Source: Mucilaginibacter gotjawali (lineage in GTDB: Bacteria; Bacteroidota; Bacteroidia; Sphingobacteriales; Sphingobacteriaceae). From it: a DNA stretch of 64,000 bases. The translations under genes and the position numbers were made by a program. Of this stretch, positions 1 to 9,806 are shown piece by piece. The notes beneath the pieces were generated by a model. That model saw nothing but the letters and a program-made list of their open reading frames with translations. It was not told the origin of the DNA and ran no database searches. The DNA lies in NCBI RefSeq assembly GCF_002355435.1, contig NZ_AP017313.1:4216001-4280000 (forward strand), read 5' to 3'. The number at the start of each line of letters is the position of its first letter. Positions within the stretch are counted from its first letter, which is position 1.

Positions 1-1
1 A

Positions 2-625
2 TTACCGCCATTGACCAAAAAGGAGCTGCTCGGGTTGCGAAAAAAAGTGCTGGAAGAAATGAAAGGTGGCTCGGGTATCTTTCCTTTTGAGGAACCTGAC
101 CTGGAAATCATCGCAGACGAATTACAGGAACAGGAACTGAGCAGCAATGATGAACAATTATTGGACGGATTGACACATCGGAAAGATGAGGCGCCACCTG
201 AACAGCTAAGCCCGTTTAAAGCCGCTTTTGAGCAGAAATACGCGGAGGCTATCATAGAAGAACGGGCGGTCCGGTTAATAACCAAATTTGCTAACCCCAT
301 TCCTGAGCTGAATTTTAACAGCTTTTATGAGTTCGCCCTCTGGAAAATACCGGAGATCAGGAAGGAAGAACATATTCCTTTTGACGTGGATGAGTTTCGC
401 TATGTGCTGAAGAAGTTTTACGGGGGCGGGGAATACGCAGCGATATTGAACGAGCCGGCAGACCAGTCATTGTTTACCGAAAAGTTTATCGTTTTCGAAA
501 TCGACTCCATTAAGGAATCGCGGATACTATTTCCCATCGTAACGCTCATTATCATGGATGTATTCATCCAAAAGATGCGTTTCCGTTCCGACCGTCGTAA
601 GTGTTTATGCGTAGAAGAAGCGTGG
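2..625 (+). CDS. traG: TraG-type conjugation ATPase, exon 1 (5' end outside window)
   Basis: This is the middle part of a VirB4/TraG-family ATPase that powers the type IV secretion channel of Bacteroidota conjugative elements. The reading frame is open from base 2, so the N-terminus and Walker A lie upstream of the window. The visible part ends with CLCVEEAW, the hydrophobic strand plus EEAW that forms Walker B in this family. Reading on past W gives VRLDAA and a stop, which is intron sequence. Joining codon TGG (623-625) to base 2995 restores EEAW-KAIASPMMAGY, the expected family continuation. The family assignment rests on this motif and on the neighbours. Splicing of the intron would be needed for an intact protein. 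Confidence 0.85.
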
Positions 626-1226
626 GTACGACTTGATGCTGCATAAGTGATTGTCTGACACTTAGATCAGACCTGCTGTTTCGTCGGCAGTAACCTACTG
701 GCACATGCATTACTGGTAACGGTTTTGTATGAAGTTGCCGGGATAAAGTGCCCTTTCGCGATGAAGGAGCAAAAGCCGTGAGGCTAAGCAACAATCTTTA
801 GTACTATAAGATTAGGGTACAAGGTTGAATGGTATGGCTAACATAAGTGAACTGTCGTTTGAACCATCGTAACTTCGAACGAGCCAAAGGTACTGAAAGG
901 CTCGAACCCAAAATGGGAAGCAGTTGGATAACCCAGTCCAAGCATGAGTTACACGAACAACAAAACTGCCGGTGGATAGACAGAGCCTAACCCATTCATT
1001 TGTCATTTATGCAGAACAAGGTAAGCCCGTATCACTCCTGCTGGCGCAGGAAAGCGAGCCGCAAGGTGAGCCGATAGTGGTGCGGGTAGAGGAATGTAGA
1101 AAAAGCGAACGCCATCCTGTAATCGGATGGATAAGGGTTTAAACGTCACCCTACGCGAAAGCGGGCAGACTTCTACGAGGTAACTTTTTACAATTAACTA
1201 ATAGAACTTTCAAAGGAGGAAAGCAA

Positions 1227-2888
1227 ATGAACGTCATTAAAACAACGTGTGCCCCTGCCGACCAACAACACAATTGGGACAGCATCGACTGGAACAAATG
1301 TGAGCAGGAGGTTAGAAAGCTACAAGTTAGACTTGTAAAGGCTCAGAAAGAAGGCAGGTATAATAAGGTGAAAGCCTTACAATGGCTGCTAACACATTCG
1401 TTTCACGCCAAAGCATTGGCTGTAAAACGGGTAACTTCAAACAAAGGTAAAAGGACATCGGGAGTTGACCATGTTTTATGGTCATCTTCAGAAGCCAAGT
1501 ATCAGGCCGTAAGCGACCTGAAAAGAAGGGACTACACCCCTCAACCGTTAAAACGGGTTCATATTAAGAAGAGTAACGGGAAGCAACGTCCGTTAGGAAT
1601 ACCCACCATGAAGGACAGGGCCATGCAGGCACTGTATCTGTTGGCCTTAGAGCCAATCGCTGAAACCACAGCGGATAGCCATTCTTATGGCTTTCGCAAG
1701 GAACGCAGCACAGCAGATGCACGCCAAATGTGCTTTACAGCACTTGCAAAAAGAGTCTCTGCCGAATGGGTACTGGAAGCTGACATAAAAGGATGCTTTG
1801 ACCACATTAGCCACGACTGGCTGCTTACTCACATCCCAATGGATAGAGTGGTGCTGAAGAAATGGCTCAAGAGTGGCTTCATCTTTAATAAAGAGCTGTT
1901 CCTGACAGACGAAGGTACACCGCAAGGTGGCATCATTTCCCCTACGCTTGCAAATATGGCTTTAGATGGGCTGCAAGATTTGCTTGCAGAAAAGATTAAA
2001 AGGAAACGGGTCAGTAAAACGACCTGTATTAATCCCAAAGTACATTTGGTGCGCTATGCGGATGATTTTATCATCACTGGCAAAAGCAAGGATCAGTTAG
2101 AAACTATCGTCTTACCGTTAGTCAGGGATTTTCTTACCGAGAGAGGCTTAACCCTTTCCGAAGAAAAGACCAGGATAACTCATATAGAAGATGGGTTCGA
2201 TTTCTTGGGCTTCACTATCCGAAAGTACGAGGGCAAATTCCTCATCAAACCATCTAAGGAAAAGTTGAAGAAGTTTTCTGAAAAGGTAGCAGGCATTATT
2301 GATGCCAACAAAACCAGCAAACAGGACTCTTTAATCAGACTTTTAAACCCTGTAATAACAGGTTGGGCGAACTATTACAAAGGGTGTAATGCTTCCGACA
2401 CTTTCAGGAAAGCGGACTACCTGATATTCCAGAAACTATGGGCATGGGCGCTAAGGCGTCATCCTAAAAAGGGTAAATATTGGATTGCGAATAAGTATTT
2501 CCGCACGATCAAAAATCAAAACTGGCGTTTTGCCGTGGATACTGCCTACAAGGGTAAAGACGATGTTTTTGTCCTAAAGAAGCTGTATGATACCAAAATT
2601 GTCAGGTATGTGATGATTAAGCAGGATGCTAATCCGTTCGACCCTGAATGGAACGCTTACTTTAAAAGGAGAGAGACTTATAAAATGCTCGAAACTTTTC
2701 AAGGTAAAAAGCCTGTACTATACATCTGGAAAAGGCAGAAAGGTGTTTGTCCAATCTGCGGCGAAATCATTGGCAGGGAACTTCCATGGGGCACTACCGA
2801 TTATTTGGTAAATGGTCTTATCCAAAGAACTCTCGTCCATGATACGTGCCGCAGAAGAAACGACCAATTAAAATTGAAGTTATCATGA
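1227..2888 (+). CDS. ltrA: Group II intron reverse transcriptase/maturase
   Basis: This 553-aa protein helps fold and splice the intron RNA and copies it into DNA at the target. The reverse transcriptase domain occupies about residues 50-330 with YADD (in VRYADDFIITG) as the polymerase active site, the upstream QRPLGIP block and the TPQGGIISP block. The maturase (X) domain follows (WANYYKGC region). The C-terminal HNH region keeps CPICGE and HDTC but lacks the usual HH pair between them and is short, so the endonuclease may be inactive. The start ATG has a strong AAAGGAGGA Shine-Dalgarno sequence at 1212-1220, unusual for Bacteroidota genes and consistent with a mobile origin. Confidence 0.95.
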   Translation: MNVIKTTCAPADQQHNWDSIDWNKCEQEVRKLQVRLVKAQKEGRYNKVKALQWLLTHSFHAKALAVKRVTSNKGKRTSGVDHVLWSSSEAKYQAVSDLKRRDYTPQPLKRVHIKKSNGKQRPLGIPTMKDRAMQALYLLALEPIAETTADSHSYGFRKERSTADARQMCFTALAKRVSAEWVLEADIKGCFDHISHDWLLTHIPMDRVVLKKWLKSGFIFNKELFLTDEGTPQGGIISPTLANMALDGLQDLLAEKIKRKRVSKTTCINPKVHLVRYADDFIITGKSKDQLETIVLPLVRDFLTERGLTLSEEKTRITHIEDGFDFLGFTIRKYEGKFLIKPSKEKLKKFSEKVAGIIDANKTSKQDSLIRLLNPVITGWANYYKGCNASDTFRKADYLIFQKLWAWALRRHPKKGKYWIANKYFRTIKNQNWRFAVDTAYKGKDDVFVLKKLYDTKIVRYVMIKQDANPFDPEWNAYFKRRETYKMLETFQGKKPVLYIWKRQKGVCPICGEIIGRELPWGTTDYLVNGLIQRTLVHDTCRRRNDQLKLKLS

Positions 2889-2920
2889 GCCGGCTTCTAT
2901 ATAGAAGCTTAAAGTTACTT

Positions 2921-2954
2921 GAGCCGTATGAGGGGAAACTCTCACGTACGGTTC
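2921..2954 (+). ncRNA. Group II intron domain V hairpin
   Basis: This 34-nt hairpin is the catalytic core of the intron. The stem pairs GAGCCGTA with TACGGTTC, with a GAAA-type tetraloop-like turn between the arms and the AGC catalytic triad near the 5' strand. Domain VI follows at 2955-2994. Confidence 0.9.
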
Positions 2955-2994
2955 TTAGGGGGAAAGCGGGAGTAATCCTGCCGACCTACCCGAC

Positions 2995-3552
2995 AAAGCG
3001 ATAGCCAGTCCGATGATGGCGGGATATATATTGTACCTCTATAAAACGGTCAGGAAATTTTGGGGAGAAGCAATCGTAGTTACACAGGAACTGGGCGACA
3101 TCATCGGCAATGCGGTAGTCAAAGACAGCATCCTGAATAATTCGGATACTGTATGCCTGCTCGATCAGACCAGGTTCAAGGACAATTATAAGGACATCGC
3201 GGCTTTGCTCTCCATCAATGAAACCGAAAGGCGAAAGATATTTACGATCAATCAACTCGATAATACCGACGGGCGCAGCCGCTTTAAGGAAGTGTATATC
3301 CGGCGCGGTTCTGTCGGCGAGATCTACGGGGTCGAAGTGGCGCTCGAACAATACCTCACATACACGACTGAAAAACCAGAAAAACAGGCGGTGGAAGTGT
3401 ATGTGGAATATTTCGGCACCTATCCCAGGGCGCTCGACCTTTTTGTTACCGATTTCAAAGAAAGCAAACTGGCGTTGGGCGAATTCGTCAGCCGGGTCAA
3501 TAAATCCGGGAAGCCAATCAATTTATTATCCTATAAACCCATTATTTTTTAG
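2995..3552 (+). CDS. traG: TraG-type conjugation ATPase, exon 2
   Basis: This is the C-terminal part of the split ATPase. The frame runs AAA GCG ATA GCC AGT CCG ATG ATG, giving KAIASPMMAGYILYLYKTVRKFWGE, the family segment that follows the Walker B EEAW. Further down, VVTQELGDIIG matches the segment of VirB4-like ATPases that senses nucleotide state. The ATG at 3013 is an internal methionine and probably not the true start. The end at 3552 is followed 4 bp later by the next gene, so it belongs to one transfer operon. Confidence 0.85.
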   Translation, partial: KAIASPMMAGYILYLYKTVRKFWGEAIVVTQELGDIIGNAVVKDSILNNSDTVCLLDQTRFKDNYKDIAALLSINETERRKIFTINQLDNTDGRSRFKEVYIRRGSVGEIYGVEVALEQYLTYTTEKPEKQAVEVYVEYFGTYPRALDLFVTDFKESKLALGEFVSRVNKSGKPINLLSYKPIIF

Positions 3553-3556
3553 TCCA

Positions 3557-4228
3557 ATGATGAAAACAACATTTTTAATGCTGCTCCCGCTTTGCTTTTT
3601 TGTAAGGCAGGGAATGGCTCAGGTACTCGTCGTAGATCCGACAACCTCCGCCGCTGTCGCTGTGAACAGCGCCGTGATCAACGGCCAGCTGAATACCACC
3701 AACAATAACCTGAGCCTGATTCAGAAAGGCCAACTGGCGGTCACAGGGCAACTGGTCATCGTCAACAACCTTCAAAATAAAATTTACCAGGGACTCAGCC
3801 AGGTCGCGTCGGTAATTAGCAATCTGACCACCATCAAAGAAATCGCGGATTGCGGCACTGATATCGTCAGCGATGTGGAGCAGGCGATGATATTGGCCAA
3901 ATCCGATCCGGTACTGCTTTTATTCGCTGAACGGGGTGCAAGGGATTTTGAGGCGAGGGCCATTACCCTGGCTACCGACGTCAGCGCCTTTGTATTGAAA
4001 GGCGGCGGGCAAAATTTGATGGATGCGGGCGAAAGAGGCAAACTGCTCAACCATATTGAAACGGAGATGCAAATATTACGGGGCATCGCTTATGGTATGC
4101 AAAGGGCCATGTATTGGGCGAAGATACGCGGGATATGGGCCTCACTAAACCCCTGGGAGACCTGGAAAAATATGGATGTGCAGATAGCCAACGATGTTGT
4201 TAATAATGCTAAATACTTAAAACAATGA
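3557..4228 (+). CDS. Secreted conjugal-transfer protein, tandem family copy 1
   Basis: This 223-aa protein has a clear signal peptide (MMKTTFLMLLPLCFFVRQGMA). The mature part is helical and rich in Asn/Gln/Ser (NTTNNNLSLIQKGQLAV), then helices to a C-terminus NAKYLKQ. It shares its layout and last residues with the next gene, so the two are tandem paralogues. Position after the ATPase and this layout resemble VirB5/TrbJ-like periplasmic pilus-associated proteins of conjugation systems, but I assign this only by context. ATG at 3557 is chosen because it lies 4 bp after traG and starts the signal peptide; a longer reading in the same frame overlaps traG and is not likely. It overlaps the next gene by ATGA. 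Confidence 0.8.
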   Translation: MMKTTFLMLLPLCFFVRQGMAQVLVVDPTTSAAVAVNSAVINGQLNTTNNNLSLIQKGQLAVTGQLVIVNNLQNKIYQGLSQVASVISNLTTIKEIADCGTDIVSDVEQAMILAKSDPVLLLFAERGARDFEARAITLATDVSAFVLKGGGQNLMDAGERGKLLNHIETEMQILRGIAYGMQRAMYWAKIRGIWASLNPWETWKNMDVQIANDVVNNAKYLKQ

Positions 4229-4896
4229 AAAGAAAGTTAGTTTTATTCCTTTTACCGTTCGCCTTTTACCTTTCCCCTTGTTTTGCACAGCAAAGCACCA
4301 TCGATATTGCCGGGATGCACCAGCTGATCGACCAGTCCAAAAACGAGCACACCCAACAGGTAAATGCCAGGAACAACCAGGCCGCAGTGAACGCCAATGA
4401 ACAGGCCAACCTCACGCTACTGGAGAAGCTGAAAAATATGTACCGCACTTTGCAGCAGCGGTACAATACCCTGGGGACTGCCATCAATATTGCGGACATC
4501 GGCATTTATGCCACCCCAATGGTCGAACAGATCATCAGTTACCAGGGCCAGGTCGTTAAGCTGGTACAAAAGAACCCGGCCATCGCCTTTTTAGGTGTAC
4601 AGTCGGAAATTGAATTTGTCGAAAAGGCCGAAGGGCTGTTGGGCTACGTAGCCGGACTAACATTATCTTTCGGCGATGTGAACCAGATGAAGGCGTCCGA
4701 CCGGAAGCTGCTTTTCGATTACGTCATCCAGCAGCTAAGCGAGATACAGGAACTATCCGGCAACCTGGTTAATACTTTAAGTTATTCCAATCTGTCAACG
4801 CTGCTCAGATCGCTGAACCCTTTTCAAAACTTTGTCGATATGGACAAAAACATGGCTGAAGACATTATACAAAACGCAAAATATCTTAAACAATGA
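4225..4896 (+). CDS. Secreted conjugal-transfer protein, tandem family copy 2
   Basis: This 223-aa protein has a signal peptide (MKRKLVLFLLPFAFYLSPCFA) and a helical, Gln/Asn-rich mature domain with a coiled-coil-like segment (NLTLLEKLKNMYRTLQQRYN). The C-terminus NAKYLKQ is identical to that of copy 1, and both carry a LNPW/LNPF segment about 25-30 residues before the end. It is probably a periplasmic VirB5/TrbJ-like component of the mating channel. It is coupled at both ends by 4-bp ATGA overlaps, so translation with its neighbours is likely linked. Confidence 0.78.
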   Translation: MKRKLVLFLLPFAFYLSPCFAQQSTIDIAGMHQLIDQSKNEHTQQVNARNNQAAVNANEQANLTLLEKLKNMYRTLQQRYNTLGTAINIADIGIYATPMVEQIISYQGQVVKLVQKNPAIAFLGVQSEIEFVEKAEGLLGYVAGLTLSFGDVNQMKASDRKLLFDYVIQQLSEIQELSGNLVNTLSYSNLSTLLRSLNPFQNFVDMDKNMAEDIIQNAKYLKQ

Positions 4897-5237
4897 AAAA
4901 ACCTTTTGCATTTCGTATTTTACTTTTCACCTCCAGCCTGTTTTTTGCTTTCTGCTTTTCGCTTTCAGCTCAAGCCCAGGAATACGTTTTTGACCAGCAA
5001 TATTTCGTATCCGTAGAGGCTAACCAGGCGGTGCGCAGCAGCGCAGAATCGACCCACGATCAGTATTTGGGCAAAATTAATAACAACATCCAGGATGTAA
5101 ATATTAACGTAGGTTCGGTCGTGCTGGCGGAAACGATCATATACAATGATCATTGCCGCCATGGAAATGAAACGGCTGGGTATTGTGCAGAAGCCAATGA
5201 TCGCAGCGATGAAAGCCAATGTTCAGCAAATCGCTGA
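4893..5237 (+). pseudogene. Third tandem transfer protein, truncated at a fusion junction
   Basis: The first ~83 residues are a signal peptide and the start of a mature helical protein (QEYVFDQQYFVSVEANQAV) in the same operon and size class as the two preceding genes, again with ATGA overlap. From about base 5140 the frame runs into out-of-frame helicase sequence and gives a meaningless tail (NDHCRHGNETAGY). The native C-terminal part is missing. I infer that a deletion or a misassembly joined this gene to the helicase that starts at 5146 in another frame. The product as written is unlikely to work. Confidence 0.7.
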
Positions 5238-7668
5238 AACATTCCGCATCGCTTACCCGAATGCGAAACTTCTTGCGCCGGGTGAAAATGATTTTACACC
5301 TGCTAAACGTCGGCAGATCTTTCACCAGATCAAAAACAATAACTGGGATTGTATTATCCTGACCCATGAACAGTTCGGGATGATTCCGCAGTCCAAAGAA
5401 GTTCAACGCCTCATTTTCGAAACGGAACTGGAGGGCGTGCAAAAAGACCTGGATACCTTAAAAAATTCAGGGACAGAATTATCAAGGAGAATGCTGAAGG
5501 GCATGGAAATCCGCAGGAATAACCTGCAAAGTAAGCTGAACAGCGTGATCTACGCCATTGAACAAAGGAAAGACACAGGCATTGATTTTGAACAAATGAA
5601 TGTTGACCATCTATTTATCGATGAATCTCACCGCTTTAAAAACCTGACGTTTACGACCCGGCATGACCGCGTGGCCGGTTTGGGAAATATAGAAGGCAGT
5701 CAGAAAGCGCTGAATATGCTTTTTGCAGTGCGTACGCTCCAGGCCAAATTTGATGCCGATTTGTGTGCGACTTTTCTGTCCGGCACGCCCATATCCAACA
5801 GCCTGACAGAAATGTACCTGATCTTCAAATACCTCCGGCCAAAAGAACTGGCGAGGCAACGAATCGAAAACTTTGATGCCTGGGCAGCGGTTTATGCACG
5901 GAAGACCGTCGACTTTGAATTCTCCGTTACCAATGAGATCATCCCGAAAGAACGGTTCCGGTATTTTATCAAAGTGCCGGAGCTGGCGCTTTTCTATAAC
6001 GAAATCACCGATTATAAGACGGCCAAACATATCAGGCTTGACCGGCCCGAACTGGATGAGGTCCTGGTCAACATCAAGCCCACTGCCGATCAGCAGGAGT
6101 TTATCCAAAAGCTGATGCAATTTGCGAAGACGGGGAACGGCAGCCTGATCGGCAGAGGGCAACTCACCAGGCAGGAAGACATTGCCCGGATGCTGATCGC
6201 TACCAATTACGCCAAAAAGATGTCCGCAGACATGCGGCTGATTAACCCCGATTATGATGACCACCCGGATAACAAAGTAAATATTTGTGCCCGGAAGGTT
6301 GCGGAGATCTATCATGAAAGTGCTCCCCATAAAGGCACACAAATCATTTTCAGCGATACAGGCACCCCGAAAACAGGTGCCTTTAATATTTATGATGCCC
6401 TGAAGAACAAGCTCGTTAACGACCTGGGTGTACCTGCCGATGAAATAACTTTTATCCATGACTGGTCAGAAAAACAAAGGCCGGAACTGTTTCGCAAGAT
6501 GAATAATGGGATTATCCGGATTCTGTTAGGCAGTACCGACAAGGCAGGCACGGGTTTGAATGTCCAGGAAAAGATGGTTGCCATACACGATTTTGACATA
6601 CCCTGGACGCCAAAGGATTTGGAACAGCGGGGCGGCCGGGGTGCCAGGCAGGGCAACGTTGTGGCCAAAGCATTTTATGACAATAAAGTCCGGCGGTTTA
6701 TCTATGCTATTGAACGTTCACTGGATAATTATAAGTTCAGCCTGTTACAAAATAAACAGCGGTTCATTAATCAAATGAAAAATAATGAGTTGCAATTACG
6801 GATAATCGACGAGGGTGCGATGGATGAACAAAGCGGGATGAATTTTTCTGAATACATCGCCATTCTTTCCGGGGACACTTCCTTACTGGAAAAGTCTAAA
6901 CTGGAAAAGAAAATAGCCGTCATGGAAAGCCTGAAAGCGGCGCACTATAAGGAAATCGCCAGAACACGGTATAGCCTGGAAGATTTTGAAAGGCAAAAAG
7001 AAAATACTGAAAAAATGGTCAGCCGCTTGAGCAGCGATGAGCAGGTTTATAAAAAGCATTTGAAGTATGATAAGGATGGCGCTAAAGCCAACCTGATACG
7101 CCTCGATGATTTTCATTCAGGCAACCCGGAAGAGATCGGAAACCACCTCGTCAAACTTCATAAGTCCTGGAGGCCTGAAGAAGGACAGACAGGAACCGGA
7201 AAAATCGGCCATCTTTATGGTTTTGAACTTATGGTTCAACGCCAGACGGAGTGGCTGGAAGAAAAAGGCAGAAGCCTGCACAGGGAATATAATACTTTTT
7301 ACGCGATCAGGCCCGAGACGGGCATCCGGTATACTTATTCATCCGGCGTTCCAAATCCGGATAACGCCAAACTGGCGGCCCGTTATTTCCTGAATGCTAT
7401 CGATAAAGTGGAAGATTTGCTGTCCAGATACCAAAAAGAATTAGCCGAACTTAACGACAATATCGAAACAACTGCCGCCCTTGTTAGCAAACCTTTTGAA
7501 AAAGAAGAAGAACTGAAGCAAATGAAGGCGGAACATGCGAAATTGGAAAAAGAGATTTCGCAAAAAATCAGGGAGAACCAGCAGGTTCAGCCTGACCAGG
7601 AAGCTACAATAATAGCGCTCGCCCGTGACACGGAAGAGCCTTTGCTCCAATCCGGGATAAGCCGGTAA
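5146..7668 (+). pseudogene. SNF2-like helicase (C-terminal part of a large methylase/helicase-type protein), 5' truncated
   Basis: The 840-aa frame begins just after where Walker A should be: IIAAMEMKRLGIVQKP is the helix following motif I in this family, and no GKT motif precedes it. Motif II is FIDESH, motif III-like SGTPISNS, motif V GTGLNVQ and motif VI QRGGRGARQGN, followed by a long coiled-coil tail. Full-length relatives on Bacteroidota mobile elements are commonly 1,500-2,000 aa with an N-terminal methylase-like region, so more than half is missing here. Without Walker A it should not hydrolyse ATP. The upstream frame is open only to 5113. It is the other half of the junction described for the preceding gene. 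Confidence 0.72.
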
Positions 7669-7769
7669 TCATTTTCCAAATACTCCTGAAACATCATGGT
7701 TAGCTTCGGCCATTTTTCAATGTCCGCTTCACCGCTATATCCTTTTGGTCCATTAAAAATAATTTACTT

Positions 7770-9785
7770 ATGGAGGAAACACACGCGCAGCAAAAGCTGC
7801 ACGGCTTCATGCAATGCCTCATTTATATCTCCATTGCGCTCGAAGCCGCTATATTTGTATATAAGCAAGCCCCGTTCTGGGGCTTTTTTTATGGTGCGCT
7901 GGATAAGCTGAGCCATATCGCTATTTATCGGCAGCTGATCTATAGCAAGCTGGCCACCCTGTTGCTGATCTGTTTAGTGAGCATAGGCACGCTGGCCAAA
8001 AAGAAACAAGACCTCGATCCGAAAAAACACATTATCTACCCGCTATCGTTAGGGCTGTTCTTGTTTTTTGGGAGTATCCTGTACTGCAACCGGCCTTCGC
8101 CATTTGCCTTTGCATATACCACCTGGTTCAACATAGGGTATATGGCCTGCTCCCTGATCGGGGCAATACTAACCAGCCTATCAATGGATAACGTGTCAAA
8201 GATGATCCGCTCAGGATTGGGTAAGGATATCTGGAACGTGGAAGGTGAAAGTTTTATGCAGCCGGTCAAGCCGGATGTTACGCCTTATTCCGTGAATATT
8301 CCCATGCTCTTTTACTATAAAGGCAAAGTAAGGGATGGCTGGATCAATATCGTTAATCCCTTCAGGGGGACTATCCTGATCGGCACACCCGGTTCAGGTA
8401 AATCATTCGGGGTGGTCAATACTTTTATCCGGCAACTGATCGCCAAAGAGTTCTGCGCCTGTGTCTACGACTACAAATATCCGGACTTAGGGAAAATTGC
8501 CTATTACCATTATCTGTTGGCCAGGCAGCAGGGCAAATGCAAAAACTTCGGGTTCCATGTTATTAACTTAAATGATGTGGAGCGGAGCCGCCGGACCAAT
8601 CCCTGGCGCAGTGATTACTTACGAACACTGGCAGACGCATCCGAAGGGGCCGAAGGCCTGGTGGAAGCCATGAAAAAAGGTGATAAGTCCGGCGGTAGCG
8701 ACCAGTTTTTCACGCAGTCAGCGATCAATTTTTTGTCCGCTTGTATCTACTTTTTTAGTAAGTACAGCAATGGCAAATATTCCAGCTTTCCGCATGTATT
8801 GTCCTTTCTAAACCATTCCTATGAGGATATTTTCAATACGCTCTTTTCCGAGCCGGAGCTGGTTTCTTTATTATCGCCCTTTAAAAGCGCCTATGTGAGC
8901 AAAGCTTTTCCACAGCTGGAAGGACAGATCGGCACATTGAAAATATTCATCAGCCGCCTGGCGACAAAAGAAATGTTTTGGGTCTTTTCAGGCGACGATT
9001 TTAACCTGAAAATTTCGGATAAGGACACGCCGGGAATCGTAGTACTCGCCAACGACCCGAATACGCAGAACATCAATTCAGCCTGCTATTCAGTGGTGAT
9101 GAACCGCCTGACCAAGCTGATCAACAGCAAAGGCAACCTCCCATCGGCATTGATCATCGACGAAATCCCAACCTTATATACCTATAAAATTGAAAACTTA
9201 CTGGCTGTGGCACGGAGTAACAAGGTAGCCATTTTAATGGGGCTCCAGGAACTTCCTCAGTTCAATCAGCAATATGGGAAAGATACCGCTGCGACGATCA
9301 CTTCGGTAGTGGGCAATATCCTGGCGGGTTCGGTCCGAAATAAAGAGACCCTCGAATGGCTGGAACGTCTGTTCGGCAAATCCAAACAAATCGGCGAAAG
9401 CCTGTCCATTGACCGCAACAAAACATCTACCTCTTTACAGGAAAAATTGGAGCCGCTCATCCCGGCAGGAAAAATGGCTTCGCTGAATACAGGGGAAATC
9501 GTCGGCCTGGTCGCCGCAGACGTCCAGGAAAAATTTACCGGGCGCTTTGATACCTCTGCGATCAATTGCAAGGTCAATCTTTCCAGAAGCGAGCTTGAAA
9601 AAGAGGAAGCGGGCTACCGTGACCTGCCTGTATACTACGACTTTGGAGACAAAAAGGAGGAAATCCTGCGCCAAAACTTTATGCGCATCAACAAAGAAGT
9701 GGAAGAAGTAGTCGCTGCTTTTCGCAAACCACCGGCCCAGGTACAGGTCATTCCGAAATCACGCGCGGGTAAGGCTAAAAAATAG
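7770..9785 (+). CDS. mobC: VirD4/TraD-like conjugative coupling protein (MobC family)
   Basis: This 671-aa coupling protein brings the relaxase-DNA complex to the transfer channel. The N-terminus has several membrane segments (residues about 12-130: FMQCLIYISIALEAAIFVY, LATLLLICLVSIGTLA, IIYPLSLGLFLFFGSIL, IGYMACSLIGAILTSL). The RecA-like ATPase domain follows with Walker A GTPGSGKS near residue 208 and Walker B LIIDEIPTL near 465. A loop LMGLQELPQFNQQYG matches the family. The C-terminus has a basic tail (KSRAGKAKK). The symbol follows usage in Bacteroides conjugative transposons. It starts a co-oriented run through the M23 peptidase and ArdC-like genes. Confidence 0.9.
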   Translation: MEETHAQQKLHGFMQCLIYISIALEAAIFVYKQAPFWGFFYGALDKLSHIAIYRQLIYSKLATLLLICLVSIGTLAKKKQDLDPKKHIIYPLSLGLFLFFGSILYCNRPSPFAFAYTTWFNIGYMACSLIGAILTSLSMDNVSKMIRSGLGKDIWNVEGESFMQPVKPDVTPYSVNIPMLFYYKGKVRDGWINIVNPFRGTILIGTPGSGKSFGVVNTFIRQLIAKEFCACVYDYKYPDLGKIAYYHYLLARQQGKCKNFGFHVINLNDVERSRRTNPWRSDYLRTLADASEGAEGLVEAMKKGDKSGGSDQFFTQSAINFLSACIYFFSKYSNGKYSSFPHVLSFLNHSYEDIFNTLFSEPELVSLLSPFKSAYVSKAFPQLEGQIGTLKIFISRLATKEMFWVFSGDDFNLKISDKDTPGIVVLANDPNTQNINSACYSVVMNRLTKLINSKGNLPSALIIDEIPTLYTYKIENLLAVARSNKVAILMGLQELPQFNQQYGKDTAATITSVVGNILAGSVRNKETLEWLERLFGKSKQIGESLSIDRNKTSTSLQEKLEPLIPAGKMASLNTGEIVGLVAADVQEKFTGRFDTSAINCKVNLSRSELEKEEAGYRDLPVYYDFGDKKEEILRQNFMRINKEVEEVVAAFRKPPAQVQVIPKSRAGKAKK

Positions 9786-9806
9786 TCCGTTTCATTTCAA
9801 AAAAAC

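Larger units (their letters stand above)
626..2994 (+). mobile_element. Group II intron inserted in traG
   Basis: This is a self-splicing retroelement of 2,369 nt. The 3' end is well defined: a domain V hairpin at 2921-2954, a domain VI hairpin, then the family-typical CTACCCGAC ending at 2994. The 5' end is set by the host protein, because only a junction after TGG at 625 rebuilds the traG frame. The intron then begins GTACGAC, which differs from the usual GTGYG start at the third base. Domain IV carries the maturase ORF. Insertion is directly after the conserved Walker B codons of the ATPase, a common strategy for introns that home to invariant sites. I did not identify a convincing EBS1/IBS1 pairing by eye. 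Confidence 0.88.

Noticed and set aside
3218..4228. 336-aa reading of transfer protein copy 1
   Set aside because: The first 113 codons overlap traG exon 2 out of frame; the signal peptide at 3557 gives the real start.
5611..6459. 282-aa minus-strand open frame
   Set aside because: It lies entirely opposite the helicase motifs and is a frame shadow without protein-like motifs.
7696..7911. 71-aa ORF before the coupling protein
   Set aside because: It overlaps the true coupling-protein start in another frame and has no motif.
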